From assembly GCA_033763895.1 (NCBI GenBank), contig JANRJQ010000004.1, forward strand, positions 473,501-537,500: 64,000 bases of DNA, in the 5' to 3' direction. This document shows, in pieces, positions 16,432 through 25,503 of the stretch. The translations under genes were made by a program, and so were the position numbers. Below the pieces are notes generated by a model, which saw only the letters and a list, made by a program, of their open reading frames with translations, was not told the DNA's origin and made no database searches. This DNA comes from Chloroherpetonaceae bacterium. GTDB lineage: Bacteria > Bacteroidota > Chlorobiia > Chlorobiales > Thermochlorobacteraceae. The stretch's first letter is position 1. Each line of letters begins with the position of its first letter.

Positions 16432-17244
16432 CTATTTTGAAAGCCGAACGGCTTTACCGGGAGATAGCCCAAACGCATGTTTGAAATCTTTAATAAAGTG
16501 GGTTTGATCAAAATATCCGAGTGAGATATAATCTGGCACAACCTGCATTTTGTTGCTGAATACAGAAGCAACAGCAGATTGAAATCTCACAACCCGACTG
16601 AAGGATTTTTGTGAATCACCGAGGTAGAATTCAAAAAGACGACGGAGTTGACGAGGGCTTAAGCCTGTATTTAAATCTGATTCTGTATGAACATGTCCTC
16701 TTTTTTTTAAGATTAAGTCGATCGCGCGGTACAAACGTGGGTCAAACGCCAACTGGGTATTGCTTAGGAGTTTTTCAAACAAACGATTCATTTCTTCTCT
16801 CTTTTCAACGAAATCTTGACCACAAGAATGAATCTGTTCTAACGATTTAACAATTGCTTTATTAAGATCTGATAGTGAAAAAACCTGATTTGAAATTTCG
16901 GAGGCATTGATTTGAAACAATTGCGGAAACGCCGTCGGTAAGAACCGAATTCCTGTATAATGAAAACTAAGACCCAACGGAAATTCTGAAAATGCTGTTG
17001 AAAACCCCATTACATAGATTTTTTCAGGTTCTGTGTGTTCAAAAAATATATCGATGCAGCCATCCGCGATGACCCGATAGTTGTAATTTTCGATCAATCG
17101 CTCATTTGTTTTGAGATCCCAATAGCAATAGATAAAGGGTTGAAGCTTGAAACTTGGAGCAAACTCTTTGTATTGGACGTGAGATGAAGTTGAAATGATT
17201 GCGGGCTGGAATGGGCGAAAATTTTTGCGTATGATCTCAATCAT
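16432..17244 (-). CDS. AraC/XylS-family transcriptional regulator
   Basis: The 270-residue protein has an N-terminal AraC-binding-like domain (about 20-150, of the DUF6597 type) and a C-terminal pair of helix-turn-helix motifs. The first HTH region contains TGLSPRQLRRLFEFYLGDSQK, the second DYISLGYFDQTHFIKDFKHAFGLSP, the classical AraC signature. The downstream VOC gene may be its target. Effector unknown. Confidence 0.92.
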   Translation of the reverse strand: MIEIIRKNFRPFQPAIISTSSHVQYKEFAPSFKLQPFIYCYWDLKTNERLIENYNYRVIADGCIDIFFEHTEPEKIYVMGFSTAFSEFPLGLSFHYTGIRFLPTAFPQLFQINASEISNQVFSLSDLNKAIVKSLEQIHSCGQDFVEKREEMNRLFEKLLSNTQLAFDPRLYRAIDLILKKRGHVHTESDLNTGLSPRQLRRLFEFYLGDSQKSFSRVVRFQSAVASVFSNKMQVVPDYISLGYFDQTHFIKDFKHAFGLSPGKAVRLSK

Positions 17245-17394
17245 TTGAGAAAAGTACTTTGTAGGAAAAAAATCCTAAACAACTTCATCATAATTTAACT
17301 GATGCTAATAGATAATTTATACAACTTTGAAAACCGATGGATTCGGGTTCTTCAACCCACTTTCGATCGAATTAAATTCACCTCTATTTAATGA

Positions 17395-18414
17395 TTGAAT
17401 AATGAAATCAACATATCGAAGCCAATTCTTAAAGTGACTTTAGATCAAGCGACTTCTCAACCCAAGCGTGAGCTTCAAGGTGAAATAAAACTTGCTTTGC
17501 GGAGCTTCTTAAATTATTTGACCTTAGAGCGAAATCTCTCTGAGAACACAAAGGTATCTTACAAAAATGACTTACTTCGGCTACTTTTCGCGATGCAAGA
17601 AAAGCATTCATCGCTTTCTGAAGTAAAACCCGAATCACTTCAGTTTTACATTGGAGAACTTTATGACCTTGGGCTAGAACCTTCTTCCGTTTCGCGAAAT
17701 ATCTCAGCTATCCGAAGTTTTTTTAAGTTTTTAGTTTCAGACAAGTTGATTCCCAAAAACCCATCAGAAGAACTCAGTTTACCAAAACAAGGAAATTATT
17801 TACCAACAGTTTTAAGTATTGAAGAAGTCAATCGCCTTCTTCAGATTCCTCTTACTCTTTCAACCGAAGAAAATCAATTGGCTCCTTACTCAACGAATAC
17901 AAGTGTTAAAATGGCACTTCGAGACAAAGCGGTTTTAGAACTGCTTTATGCCACCGGGATGCGCGCAACAGAAGCTGTTACACTGAAACAACAAGACTGC
18001 TTTTTTGATGCCGGGTTTATTCGTGTGTTTGGGAAGGGTTCAAAAGAGCGACTTGTACCGGTTGGAAATTCTGCAATAAAATCAGTTAAGGTTTATCAGT
18101 CAGACATTCGCGCGAAAATCTCTCATCTTGACTCGCTTGATTTTCTATTCTTAAATGCGAGAGGGAAACCGCTTTCTCGAATGACACTCTTCAATATTGT
18201 TCGGGATCATGCCAAACGTGCCGGAATCAATAAAGAAATTTCACCTCATACTTTACGTCATACTTTTGCAACCCATTTATTGGAAGGCGGCGCTGACTTG
18301 CGTGCCGTTCAAGAAATGCTTGGTCATTCAAGCATAAAAGCAACTCAAATTTATACCCATATCGATCGAACGTTTCTCAAGGAAGTTCATGCCTCTTTTC
18401 ACCCAAGAGGATAG
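17395..18414 (+). CDS. Tyrosine recombinase, XerC/XerD type
   Basis: It has an N-terminal SAM-like core-binding domain (about 30-125) and a catalytic domain (about 135-335). All six catalytic residues are visible: R190, K217, H285, R288, H311 and the nucleophile Y320 (ATQIYTHI). Xer recombinases resolve chromosome dimers at dif. The frame opens with a TTG at 17395; GTG at 17432 is an alternative and no in-frame ATG precedes the conserved core. No phage or integron genes surround it, so a housekeeping Xer role is more likely than an integrase. XerC and XerD cannot be told apart by eye. Confidence 0.93.
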   Translation: MNNEINISKPILKVTLDQATSQPKRELQGEIKLALRSFLNYLTLERNLSENTKVSYKNDLLRLLFAMQEKHSSLSEVKPESLQFYIGELYDLGLEPSSVSRNISAIRSFFKFLVSDKLIPKNPSEELSLPKQGNYLPTVLSIEEVNRLLQIPLTLSTEENQLAPYSTNTSVKMALRDKAVLELLYATGMRATEAVTLKQQDCFFDAGFIRVFGKGSKERLVPVGNSAIKSVKVYQSDIRAKISHLDSLDFLFLNARGKPLSRMTLFNIVRDHAKRAGINKEISPHTLRHTFATHLLEGGADLRAVQEMLGHSSIKATQIYTHIDRTFLKEVHASFHPRG

Positions 18415-18443
18415 AATTCACTTTTAACCATCACAAAATTACA

Positions 18444-18644
18444 ATGAAAGGATTGATTGAAACCGGTTGGCACTGCTCTGTTTGTGGAGAATGGAATGAA
18501 ACTACCGTTGATCCTGAGGGTGGCTTTCTTCAGGAATACATCGAAGATTGCTTTGTTTGTTGCCACCCGAATAAACTTGTGGTAACGATTCAAGAGGTAG
18601 AAGGGGAATTGGATGCTTTTATCCTCTCAGAGTACGAGGAATAA
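18444..18644 (+). CDS. CPXCG-motif cysteine-rich protein
   Basis: A 66-residue protein with two Cys pairs, C11/C14 (CSVCGE) and C36/C39 (CFVCC), forming a probable zinc ribbon; the second motif continues into HPNKLVV. This small family is widespread and uncharacterised. It lies 29 bp after the Xer gene and could share its transcript. Confidence 0.82.
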   Translation: MKGLIETGWHCSVCGEWNETTVDPEGGFLQEYIEDCFVCCHPNKLVVTIQEVEGELDAFILSEYEE

Positions 18645-18645
18645 A

Positions 18646-19743
18646 TTATTTGATTTTGTTGATTATCAATTTACGAAATTCAATAAATGGAAGTTCAACA
18701 TATTTATAAGTTAAAAAGGCAAGTCCATAACAAAAACCCCAAATAATAATTATTTTAGAAATAGAGAGAATATAAAATGGATTTTGATAAAACTTAATTC
18801 TATTTATGAAGAAAATCACAATATTTTGATTAAGGTAAATTGAATAAGAAAGCAAAGATGTCCATTTAATTACAAACCATACTTTTCCATCTCCAATCCA
18901 ACTTAAATCTGATAATGCAAAATAAAATATCATCAAAAAAAATGAAAGGACAACTGAATATTGCAGAAGTATAAAATATTTACTAAAGAGATAAAATAGT
19001 GGAAAGTAAAAAAATAAAATCGCCAACCCTGTTCGAAAAAGATTCAAATGATATTTTTCTATTACTTTGCTATGATAAAAATTTAAATACGCTGCAAAAA
19101 CACCTATAGCAATTGAATAAAAATTTGAAAACGTGTGAAAAATAACCCCTCTTGAAAAATGCAGTTTAGAATAATCAGGGTTTATAAATGTAAAGTACAA
19201 CCCAAAACTTATTGAAAATAGAAAAATAAAACAACATGCAATCAATATCGAATTTTTAATACTTACCCTAAAAACTCTTATAATAATAAATACTAAAATC
19301 GGAAGAATTAAATACATCCACTCCTCAACTGCCAAACTCCAAGATTCAGGGAAAATACTTTTTTGAAATGTAGATAAAATATTTTGTATAAAAAATGCAA
19401 ATTTCCACATATCAAATAATTCGTTGTACGATGAAGATTTAAATTTCCAAATTATAAATATATTAATTAATAAAAATAAATAATAGTTTGGAAGTGTACG
19501 AAACCAACGCTTCAACCAAAACTTTAAGACTGTAATGTAATTCGTCTTTTCTTCCAGTTCATTAATAAGAATTCCTCCAATAAGGTATCCGCTCAGAACA
19601 AAGAAAAGCATAACACCCATATTCCCAAGGTTCCACTTTCCCTGAAGAGAAAACCCATAATTTCTAAATACTTCGGAACTATGTACTATCAAAACCAATA
19701 AAATTGCAATAGACCGAAGAAAATCAAGCCCTCTTTTTCTCAT
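18646..19743 (-). CDS. Acyltransferase 3 family membrane protein (OafA/YrhL-like)
   Basis: The 365-residue protein has about ten transmembrane segments. The N-terminal GLDFLRSIAILLVLIVHSSEV contains the family R-x-x-A-x-x-x-V-x-x-x-H pattern with the key His, and LFFVLSGYLIGGIL is the second signature. Such enzymes O-acetylate or acylate surface polysaccharides. The gene is much richer in A+T than its neighbours (14 G/C in each of two 60-base lines I counted, 18661-18780), which suggests recent acquisition. Its stop lies 1 bp from the stop of the convergent CPXCG gene. Confidence 0.92.
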   Translation of the reverse strand: MRKRGLDFLRSIAILLVLIVHSSEVFRNYGFSLQGKWNLGNMGVMLFFVLSGYLIGGILINELEEKTNYITVLKFWLKRWFRTLPNYYLFLLINIFIIWKFKSSSYNELFDMWKFAFFIQNILSTFQKSIFPESWSLAVEEWMYLILPILVFIIIRVFRVSIKNSILIACCFIFLFSISFGLYFTFINPDYSKLHFSRGVIFHTFSNFYSIAIGVFAAYLNFYHSKVIEKYHLNLFRTGLAILFFYFPLFYLFSKYFILLQYSVVLSFFLMIFYFALSDLSWIGDGKVWFVIKWTSLLSYSIYLNQNIVIFFINRIKFYQNPFYILSISKIIIIWGFCYGLAFLTYKYVELPFIEFRKLIINKIK

Positions 19744-20033
19744 TCAACATTATTTTTAAGGAATAAATTAATTAATTACTAATTTAAATTCCCTTATTAA
19801 AGTAATTTAAAATATCAAAATCAAATTTCTTTTCTTTTGAAAAATAATTAAAGGTTAAAATTTTCAATTTCGTGAACCTGTAAATTTTTAGACACTATCG
19901 CTTTAAGATTCAATCTTCTTGAAAGTGATTCAACTTGATACATAAATTAATTGATCGATATTTGTCAAACTTCGCTTATTGGACATTTAATGTATGTTTA
20001 GGATATCTCCTGATTCAGATGAGTGATTTTTTT

Positions 20034-20111
20034 ATGAAATCTGTACTAAACTTCATAAAAGTGTACATCTTTGTTAAGGAAGTAATGATAAGGATTACAT
20101 TTGTGACCTAA
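20034..20111 (+). CDS. Possible 25-residue peptide (doubtful)
   Basis: A short frame starting at ATG 20034 and ending 9 bp before a terminator stem. The peptide is mildly hydrophobic with several Lys (MKSVLNFIKVYIFVKEV then MIRITFVT). There is no Shine-Dalgarno site and no homologue I recognise. It is reported only because a promoter-like motif and a terminator bracket it. Confidence 0.15.
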   Translation: MKSVLNFIKVYIFVKEVMIRITFVT

Positions 20112-20114
20112 AAC

Positions 20115-20141
20115 AAAAAAGCCCGCATATGCGGGCATTTT
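20115..20141 (-). terminator. Bidirectional intrinsic terminator
   Basis: The perfect palindrome GCCCGCATATGCGGGC (20121-20136) has an A-run on its left and a T-run on its right. It ends the minus-strand toast-rack gene transcript 19 bp after its stop and would work in the other direction too. Confidence 0.9.
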
Positions 20142-20159
20142 TGTAATAAGTCGATTTTA

Positions 20160-21074
20160 CTATTTCCACTGAACTTTAACCGTTCCTACTCCACATGAGA
20201 GCTGTATATCGATGGTATGGGCATTCGTATTACGATTGGTAGAAGTGAAAAAATTATCTTGAGGCTCAAAGTCATCGGGTAGTGTAACTGATGAAAAAAA
20301 GTTTTCTTCATAACGAACAATAATATTTGAATTTTTAGGAATGTAAACTGTAACACTCCCGGCACCGACAGAAATCTTTGCCGTTAAATCTCTCATTATC
20401 TCTCCTGAGAAATCAATCACGGCATTACTAGCTCCACCAGCATAATTGAAATTTTCAATGTTTGCATTTCCGAGTCCACTCATCACAATTTTAGAAGCAC
20501 CAGATGCAACCCGAAATGATTCCAAAGTCTCTGAATTTGGTTTTTGAAAATAAATTTTCGTTTTGCAAGCCCCACTTTTGAGCGCAAGTTTTTTCAACTT
20601 CAACCCTGAAAGATTTAAATCAGCAGATGCTCCGCCCAAGGTCATATCCAAATTTATTGGCAACGCATCGTTGAGAGACAATCGAAGGTCTTGTATTTCT
20701 TCCGAATTTGAACCTGAACGTAAAAACTCCCCGATTGAAAATACGTCTTCGTTAGATTTAGAAATCTGAGCAATTTTTAGGTGGGCAATTTCATTCTCGT
20801 TGTTTGATTCGGATAAGTGTCGATTTTCATAGTCATGTTGTAGAATCGATGTGTCGTATGAGGAATATTGAAATTCGAATATATTTTCTGAGTTGAATGC
20901 GCGAATGGAGAGACTCATTGCCCCAAGATTTAATGTTGCTTTCAATTGTTTTTCACTTTCACGCTTAAGGTGAATGGTTTTTATTTCTTGGGCATTTCCG
21001 GAAAAAAGCATGAAATCAAAACAAACAACACCTAAAATGAAAAGCTTTAGAAATTGTAATTGAATGGATTTCAT
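20160..21074 (-). CDS. Exported toast-rack (LiaF/DUF2154-like) beta-repeat protein
   Basis: The frame extends to 21233, but residues 1-53 of that version are unlike a leader. The ATG at 21074 opens directly with a signal peptide (MKSIQLQFLKLFILGVVCF, cleaved near SGNAQ). The mature protein shows repeated short segments LGGASADLNLSGL, KSGACKTKIYF, ASGASKIVMSGL, YAGGASNAVIDFSG and SVGAGSVTVYIP, about 22-25 residues apart. This is the pattern of the N-terminal toast-rack plus adhesin-like repeats seen in LiaF-type and DUF4097 proteins. It lacks the membrane anchor of LiaF. The function is unknown; a cell-envelope role is inferred. Confidence 0.8.
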   Translation of the reverse strand: MKSIQLQFLKLFILGVVCFDFMLFSGNAQEIKTIHLKRESEKQLKATLNLGAMSLSIRAFNSENIFEFQYSSYDTSILQHDYENRHLSESNNENEIAHLKIAQISKSNEDVFSIGEFLRSGSNSEEIQDLRLSLNDALPINLDMTLGGASADLNLSGLKLKKLALKSGACKTKIYFQKPNSETLESFRVASGASKIVMSGLGNANIENFNYAGGASNAVIDFSGEIMRDLTAKISVGAGSVTVYIPKNSNIIVRYEENFFSSVTLPDDFEPQDNFFTSTNRNTNAHTIDIQLSCGVGTVKVQWK

Positions 21075-21308
21075 TCCTCTGCTTTGTGGGTTTTCTTGAT
21101 TGTAATGCTGGCTCAAGGGATACTTTTGAAAAGAAATCGTTTGCCGGCTCTCTGCTTCTATTTGGGTAACCACTTTCCATTCTTGTTGAAGGGCAATTAA
21201 TGCACCTTTAGAATTGATTCTGGAAGAAGCCATCTGAGATGAATGTTAAAACACAGATCTAATGAATATTTGTAACTGTTTTTTTTCGTCCAGATCGGCC
21301 AAAAAGTT

Positions 21309-21812
21309 TCACCAACCGGAAAGCATTTGGTTTAAGATGATTTCAGCCAACTGTTCTGCCGAGTCATCGATTGCCGTTCTTTGCTGAGCTGCATTACCAA
21401 CGGGATAATCTTTAAACGCAGTAAACGTTTTTTTTTGGAAAAGCCATTTTTTTTCCACCTCATCGCGAAATGAGGCAGTTACTGTAATGGTGATACGGTT
21501 TTGGGTTGCTCGTTCATTTGTGCCGCCAAGCGCACTTGGTGCATCAACATATCCGCTAACCGTTGCTTCAAGAACAGCATTGGCCGTTGTTTTGGAAGAC
21601 GCAATGATCAGCGAACTTTGGTTTTGAATTTTATCCGTAAGGCGTGTGGTGAGCGATTCGCGAAGCCGTGGAATCCCGCTCCGTGAGTCATCGTTAAAGA
21701 CCGGGATAAAAATCGATTGAATATGAGGTGGGATGGCATTTCCTGAAAAACTGTAACAACCATTAAATACAAAGGAAATGATGAGTAAACTGAAGTAAAA
21801 CGATTTTTTCAT
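21309..21812 (-). CDS. lptE: LPS-assembly lipoprotein LptE
   Basis: The 167-residue protein carries a lipoprotein signal with lipobox FNGC (C19). The mature part has the LptE-type pattern IPPHIQSIFIPVFNDDSRSGIPRLRESLTTRLTDKI and VLEATVSGYVDAP near the middle, followed by NRITITVTASFRD. LptE plugs the LptD barrel and helps insert LPS into the outer leaflet. This LptE form is common in Bacteroidota. lptD is not in the window. Confidence 0.88.
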   Translation of the reverse strand: MKKSFYFSLLIISFVFNGCYSFSGNAIPPHIQSIFIPVFNDDSRSGIPRLRESLTTRLTDKIQNQSSLIIASSKTTANAVLEATVSGYVDAPSALGGTNERATQNRITITVTASFRDEVEKKWLFQKKTFTAFKDYPVGNAAQQRTAIDDSAEQLAEIILNQMLSGW

Positions 21813-21848
21813 TGCTTATAGAAACTGTTGATACGTTAAAACTTTCTG

Positions 21849-22706
21849 TCAATAGATGGTCCGATCAATTGTGCCTCGCCATTTTCGAAAAGGATAAGTC
21901 AAAAGAAGTTGACGCGCCTTCCACTTTGAAAAAACGGTTTCATAATGGCCGTTTTTTCCATTGCTCCAGTCGCTACAAAGTTTTAACGCGGCTTTTGCGG
22001 CGACACTTGGGTGCTGAGCAAAAATATCTTGCACTGTTAAAAAGCGATCAAGTCTTTTTGCTAATTCGGGTGTTGGGTGGGCTGTCCCTAAAATTTCAGT
22101 TCTAACCATTCCGGGATTTAAAAGCATAAACTCAATATTTCTTCCTTGATACTCTTCTGCCAATGTGTCGGTTAATCGCCGAATGGCAGCTTTTGAACAG
22201 GCATAACCGCTCAAGCAGGCGGTGTTTCTCTTTTCATTATTTGCGCCAGAGCCAGCCATATTGATAATTTTTCCGTGGCCTTGTTTTAAGAAGAAGGGAA
22301 TAACCGCTTTACAAGAATGAAAACTTCCCTTAAGATTGACTTCAATTGGCTCGTACCATTCTTGGGGTGATTGATCAATAATTTTATTAAATGGTTCAGA
22401 AACCCCTGCGTTGTTAATCCACACATCGATTCCACCCATTTTATGAATCGCCTCTGCCATTAGTGCTTGAACCGATGTATAATCTTTGACATCGCAAACA
22501 GCTGCATGCAACTTGGCTGAATTTATATTCTTAGTGTGTTTTTTTTTGATTTCTTCTGCCGTTCTATCTGCATTTTTTTGATTTCGGGAAGTGAACATAA
22601 GCTCCGCCCCATTTAATGCCAATTCTTCAACAATAGCTCTTCCTATGCCCCTGCTTGCACCGGTGATTACTATTTTTTTTCCTTCAACTCGCCATTTTTC
22701 TTTCAT
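21849..22706 (-). CDS. SDR-family NAD(P)-dependent oxidoreductase
   Basis: A classical short-chain dehydrogenase. The cofactor loop is TGASRGIG (15-22), the NNAG motif is at 98-101 and the catalytic residues are S153, Y168 and K172 (YACSK). An SDR of 285 residues has a slightly long C-terminus ending in a basic patch. A good Shine-Dalgarno site (GGAG) lies upstream of ATG 22706. The substrate cannot be read from the sequence. It is close to lptE (36 bp) on the same strand, so the two may be co-transcribed. Confidence 0.93.
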   Translation of the reverse strand: MKEKWRVEGKKIVITGASRGIGRAIVEELALNGAELMFTSRNQKNADRTAEEIKKKHTKNINSAKLHAAVCDVKDYTSVQALMAEAIHKMGGIDVWINNAGVSEPFNKIIDQSPQEWYEPIEVNLKGSFHSCKAVIPFFLKQGHGKIINMAGSGANNEKRNTACLSGYACSKAAIRRLTDTLAEEYQGRNIEFMLLNPGMVRTEILGTAHPTPELAKRLDRFLTVQDIFAQHPSVAAKAALKLCSDWSNGKNGHYETVFSKWKARQLLLTYPFRKWRGTIDRTIY

Positions 22707-22801
22707 GAGACTCTCCTTTAGAATAAAATGGTTATTACATTAATCTTTTGAACGCTTTAAAAGAATCACATTGTTCTGTAAATTGCAATTCTTTCTTCAA
22801 T

Positions 22802-22873
22802 GGCGCGGTAGCCAAGTGGTAAGGCAGAAGTCTGCAAAACTTTTATTCGGCGGTTCGATTCCGCCCCGCGCCT
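22802..22873 (+). tRNA. tRNA-Cys (anticodon GCA)
   Basis: The acceptor stem GGCGCGG (22802-22808) pairs perfectly with CCGCGCC (22866-22872). The discriminator is T at 22873, as in tRNA-Cys. The anticodon stem GAAGT/ACTTT encloses the loop CTGCAAA, giving anticodon GCA. The T loop GGTTCGATTCC is canonical. The 3' CCA is not encoded. Confidence 0.97.
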
Positions 22874-22921
22874 CAACCCTCCAATTAAATCAATTCAGAC
22901 GAATCTTATTCATTTCTTCCA

Positions 22922-24616
22922 ATGACTTTACTTCGTAGCAAAGTATTTTCCGCACCAAGTGTGGTTTATCATTTTTTGGTGTTTGGAGTGCTTTTTGGCT
23001 ATGTGATTTTTCCTTTCCTTACGGTTTTATTTGAAAGTTTTCGTACTTCCGATTCTCCTTTCACTTTTAGTAATTACGCACATTTTTTTTCACTTTCAGG
23101 TGGATTTCGTGCCCTTATCAATAGTTTGTTACTTTCTGTTCTCACTGTTTTATTCTCGGGAATGATTGGAACAACCATCAGTTTACTGCTTACTCGTTAT
23201 AATTTTCAATTCAACGAATTTCTAGCCTCTTTTTTCATACTTCCAATCGCGATGCCTCCCTTGGTTGGCGCTTTGGCTTTTCAACTTCTCCTATCTGATT
23301 TTGGGCTCTACGCCTCGATGCTTGCATTTCTTTTGGGTCAGCCTGAAGGGAGTATCTCTTTAGAAGGATTTCCGGCTGTGCTTCTGATTCATATTTTTGC
23401 ATTTACACCGCACTTTTTGATTTTTGTTAAACCGGCATTAAACAAGATTGATTCATCTGTTTTAGAGGCGTCTGAACTTTGTGGGGCTTCGCCAAGTCAA
23501 ACCTTTCAAAAAGTTCTTTTGCCTCTCATTAGGCCTTCTCTGCTTACTGCCTCGATTCTTGTTTTTACTTTAAGTATGGCATCATTTACGGGCCCGCTTC
23601 TTTTTAGCGGAAAAACCCCTTTTCTTACGGTCGAATTGTTTAACCAAAAAACACTGGGAAATTATGGTCAGGCGAGCGCGATGACCCTGATTCTCCTCCT
23701 AATTTCCGTGCCACTCGTTGGGCTTTATCATCTTTCCGAAAAATATGCTCAGGGGTCAAAAACATTTCGAGAATCACAACTCAAGATGGCACCCGTGTGG
23801 GCTTGGGGAATAGTCAGTACCGGTTTGATTTTCTTTTTTTTGCCCCTTCTCTCTCTTCTATTTCTTGCTTTCGGTGAAGGAATCATGACTTCCACCTCAT
23901 TTTTTCCCGAATCTTTTTCGTTTCATGCATTGATCAATCTCTTCAATACCCCTTCAATTTGGGAATCATTTTCAAATAGTTTTCGACTTGGGCTTTTGGC
24001 AAGTGTGCCAAATCTTTTTTTTGGTTTGATTGCCGGATATGCGATTTCCAGAAAAAAAATCGTTTTACCCACTTTTGTAGATAGTGTGATTTCAATCCCA
24101 CTTTCGATTCCCGCCACGGCACTTGGAATTGCTGTTTTAGCGGCCTTTTCAAGCAATGGTATTTTTTCGAATCTCATCACATTTAATGGTTTTCTTCTCG
24201 GAACATCTCTTTTACCGCTTGCTTATTTTATTCGCCATTTGCCATTTATCACCCGAAGTGTATCATCCGCTTTGGATGTCTTTAATTATTCTTTGGTTGA
24301 AGCAGGAACAACTTTAGGTGTAGGTTACTTGAAGGTTATCACAAAAATTATGCTGCCCATTATCATTGGCTCGGTAATTTCAGGATTTATGTTTACGCTG
24401 ATTAGCGCCATCATTGAATTCCCTTGCTCGATCCTTCTTTATACACCTGATAATATTCCTGTTTCAGTTCAAATCTTTTCGCTAATGCGAGACGGTAGTT
24501 TTCAGGAAGCCGGAGCTTTAGGGGTCATTTTGCTTTTATTTGTATTTTCCCTCACTTGGGTTTCAGGAAAATTGTTTGTCTCTTTCGATTCAAAAAAAAG
24601 CGGCACATTTCAATAA
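22922..24616 (+). CDS. ABC transporter permease, two fused permease domains (iron/thiamine type)
   Basis: The 564-residue protein has two tandem binding-protein-dependent permease domains with about 12 transmembrane segments. Each has an EAA loop: EASELCGASPSQTFQKVLLP near residue 180 and EAGTTLGVGYLKVITKIMLP near residue 460. This fused architecture is found in FbpB/ThiP-type ferric-iron, thiamine or similar importers. No ATPase or substrate-binding protein gene is adjacent; instead a tRNA gene lies upstream and mreC downstream. The substrate is unknown. Confidence 0.9.
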   Translation: MTLLRSKVFSAPSVVYHFLVFGVLFGYVIFPFLTVLFESFRTSDSPFTFSNYAHFFSLSGGFRALINSLLLSVLTVLFSGMIGTTISLLLTRYNFQFNEFLASFFILPIAMPPLVGALAFQLLLSDFGLYASMLAFLLGQPEGSISLEGFPAVLLIHIFAFTPHFLIFVKPALNKIDSSVLEASELCGASPSQTFQKVLLPLIRPSLLTASILVFTLSMASFTGPLLFSGKTPFLTVELFNQKTLGNYGQASAMTLILLLISVPLVGLYHLSEKYAQGSKTFRESQLKMAPVWAWGIVSTGLIFFFLPLLSLLFLAFGEGIMTSTSFFPESFSFHALINLFNTPSIWESFSNSFRLGLLASVPNLFFGLIAGYAISRKKIVLPTFVDSVISIPLSIPATALGIAVLAAFSSNGIFSNLITFNGFLLGTSLLPLAYFIRHLPFITRSVSSALDVFNYSLVEAGTTLGVGYLKVITKIMLPIIIGSVISGFMFTLISAIIEFPCSILLYTPDNIPVSVQIFSLMRDGSFQEAGALGVILLLFVFSLTWVSGKLFVSFDSKKSGTFQ

Positions 24617-24628
24617 AAAATTCAGTTT

Positions 24629-25483
24629 ATGTTTCTTCGGCGGATACTTGAAACGATTGTAGAAGATCTTCGGCAGTATCTCTTGTTAGTTTTTTTGTGT
24701 CTTATTTCCCTTGCGCTTTTTTCAAATCGTGAATCTGCCTCGCTTCGATATATCCGAACTGGTGGGTTAGAAGCTTTTGGTTTTCTCGAATCTTCATTTT
24801 CTTACTTTTCAAACTACTTTAATCTTTACTCTCAAAATTTAGAGCTTCAAAATCGGAACTTGTCGCTTTCGGCTGAAGTAAATTTTTTAAGAAATGCGAA
24901 GTACGAAAATGAAACGCTAAAAAGGCTATTGGTTTACCGAGACTCCACCAATTTCTCCGTTCGCCTTGCGAGGGTTGTTGACCGAACCTTTTCTCCCGAA
25001 AAGAATTTTATTATGATCAATATTGGCAGTAATGATAGTATTTCGGTCGATATGCCGGTGGTCTGCGATAAAGGCCTCGTGGGAAGAATCGTGCTTGTTT
25101 CTCCAAATTTTTCACTTGTACAATTGGCCATCAATTCTGATTTCAAAATCGGGGTGATTTCGGAACTTTCGCGTACTGCAGGAATTATAACTTGGAAGGG
25201 CGGCGATATCGCAAAAGCATCGCTTGAATATGTTTCACTGAGCAGCAAACTTGCAAAAGGTGAACGCTTATTCACCACAGAATACAGCACTTTTGCTAAT
25301 GCTCAAACTTTAGTGGGAACGGTCAGCAATGTTTGGGAAGAACAAGGGAAGAATTTTTTTCAAGTTGAACTTACTTATGCCGTTGACTTTACTGCGCTTG
25401 ACTATGTGTTTGTTGAACAACGAACGCCTACATTAGAAAAGAAATCTGTAATTGGATCATATAAAATTTTTCAATCACAATAA
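24629..25483 (+). CDS. mreC: Rod shape-determining protein MreC
   Basis: One transmembrane segment (about 15-32, LLLVFLCLISLALFS), a coiled coil (about 68-105) and the MreC beta domain with the characteristic ARVVDRTFSPEKNFIMINIG and GVISELSRTAGIITWKG segments. MreC links the MreB cytoskeleton to cell-wall synthases. The length of 284 residues is normal. It lies 12 bp after the permease gene and 20 bp before mreD. Confidence 0.94.
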   Translation: MFLRRILETIVEDLRQYLLLVFLCLISLALFSNRESASLRYIRTGGLEAFGFLESSFSYFSNYFNLYSQNLELQNRNLSLSAEVNFLRNAKYENETLKRLLVYRDSTNFSVRLARVVDRTFSPEKNFIMINIGSNDSISVDMPVVCDKGLVGRIVLVSPNFSLVQLAINSDFKIGVISELSRTAGIITWKGGDIAKASLEYVSLSSKLAKGERLFTTEYSTFANAQTLVGTVSNVWEEQGKNFFQVELTYAVDFTALDYVFVEQRTPTLEKKSVIGSYKIFQSQ

Positions 25484-25503
25484 GCATTTTCGTTTCACAA
25501 TCA

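Larger units (their letters stand above)
19744..20159. other. AT-rich gene-poor stretch with a possible short transcript
   Basis: This 416-bp spacer carries no gene of ordinary length. It contains a promoter-like pair TTGTCA (19962-19967) and TTTAAT (19986-19991), 18 bp apart on the + strand. A 25-codon reading frame follows (20034-20111) and then the hairpin at 20121-20136. The left part is simply AT-rich. Confidence 0.6.

Noticed and set aside
17395..18414. Phage or integron origin for the Xer-type recombinase
   Set aside because: No attachment-site repeat, no phage gene and no unusual composition around it; a chromosomal Xer is simpler.
18444..18644. Rubredoxin assignment for the 66-residue CXXC protein
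   Set aside because: The two Cys pairs resemble CPXCG proteins; the conserved aromatic core and CPxCG-loop of rubredoxin are not both present.
21075..21233. N-terminal 53 residues of the long toast-rack frame
   Set aside because: They precede a clean signal peptide that starts at an ATG; an exported protein would not carry such a leader.
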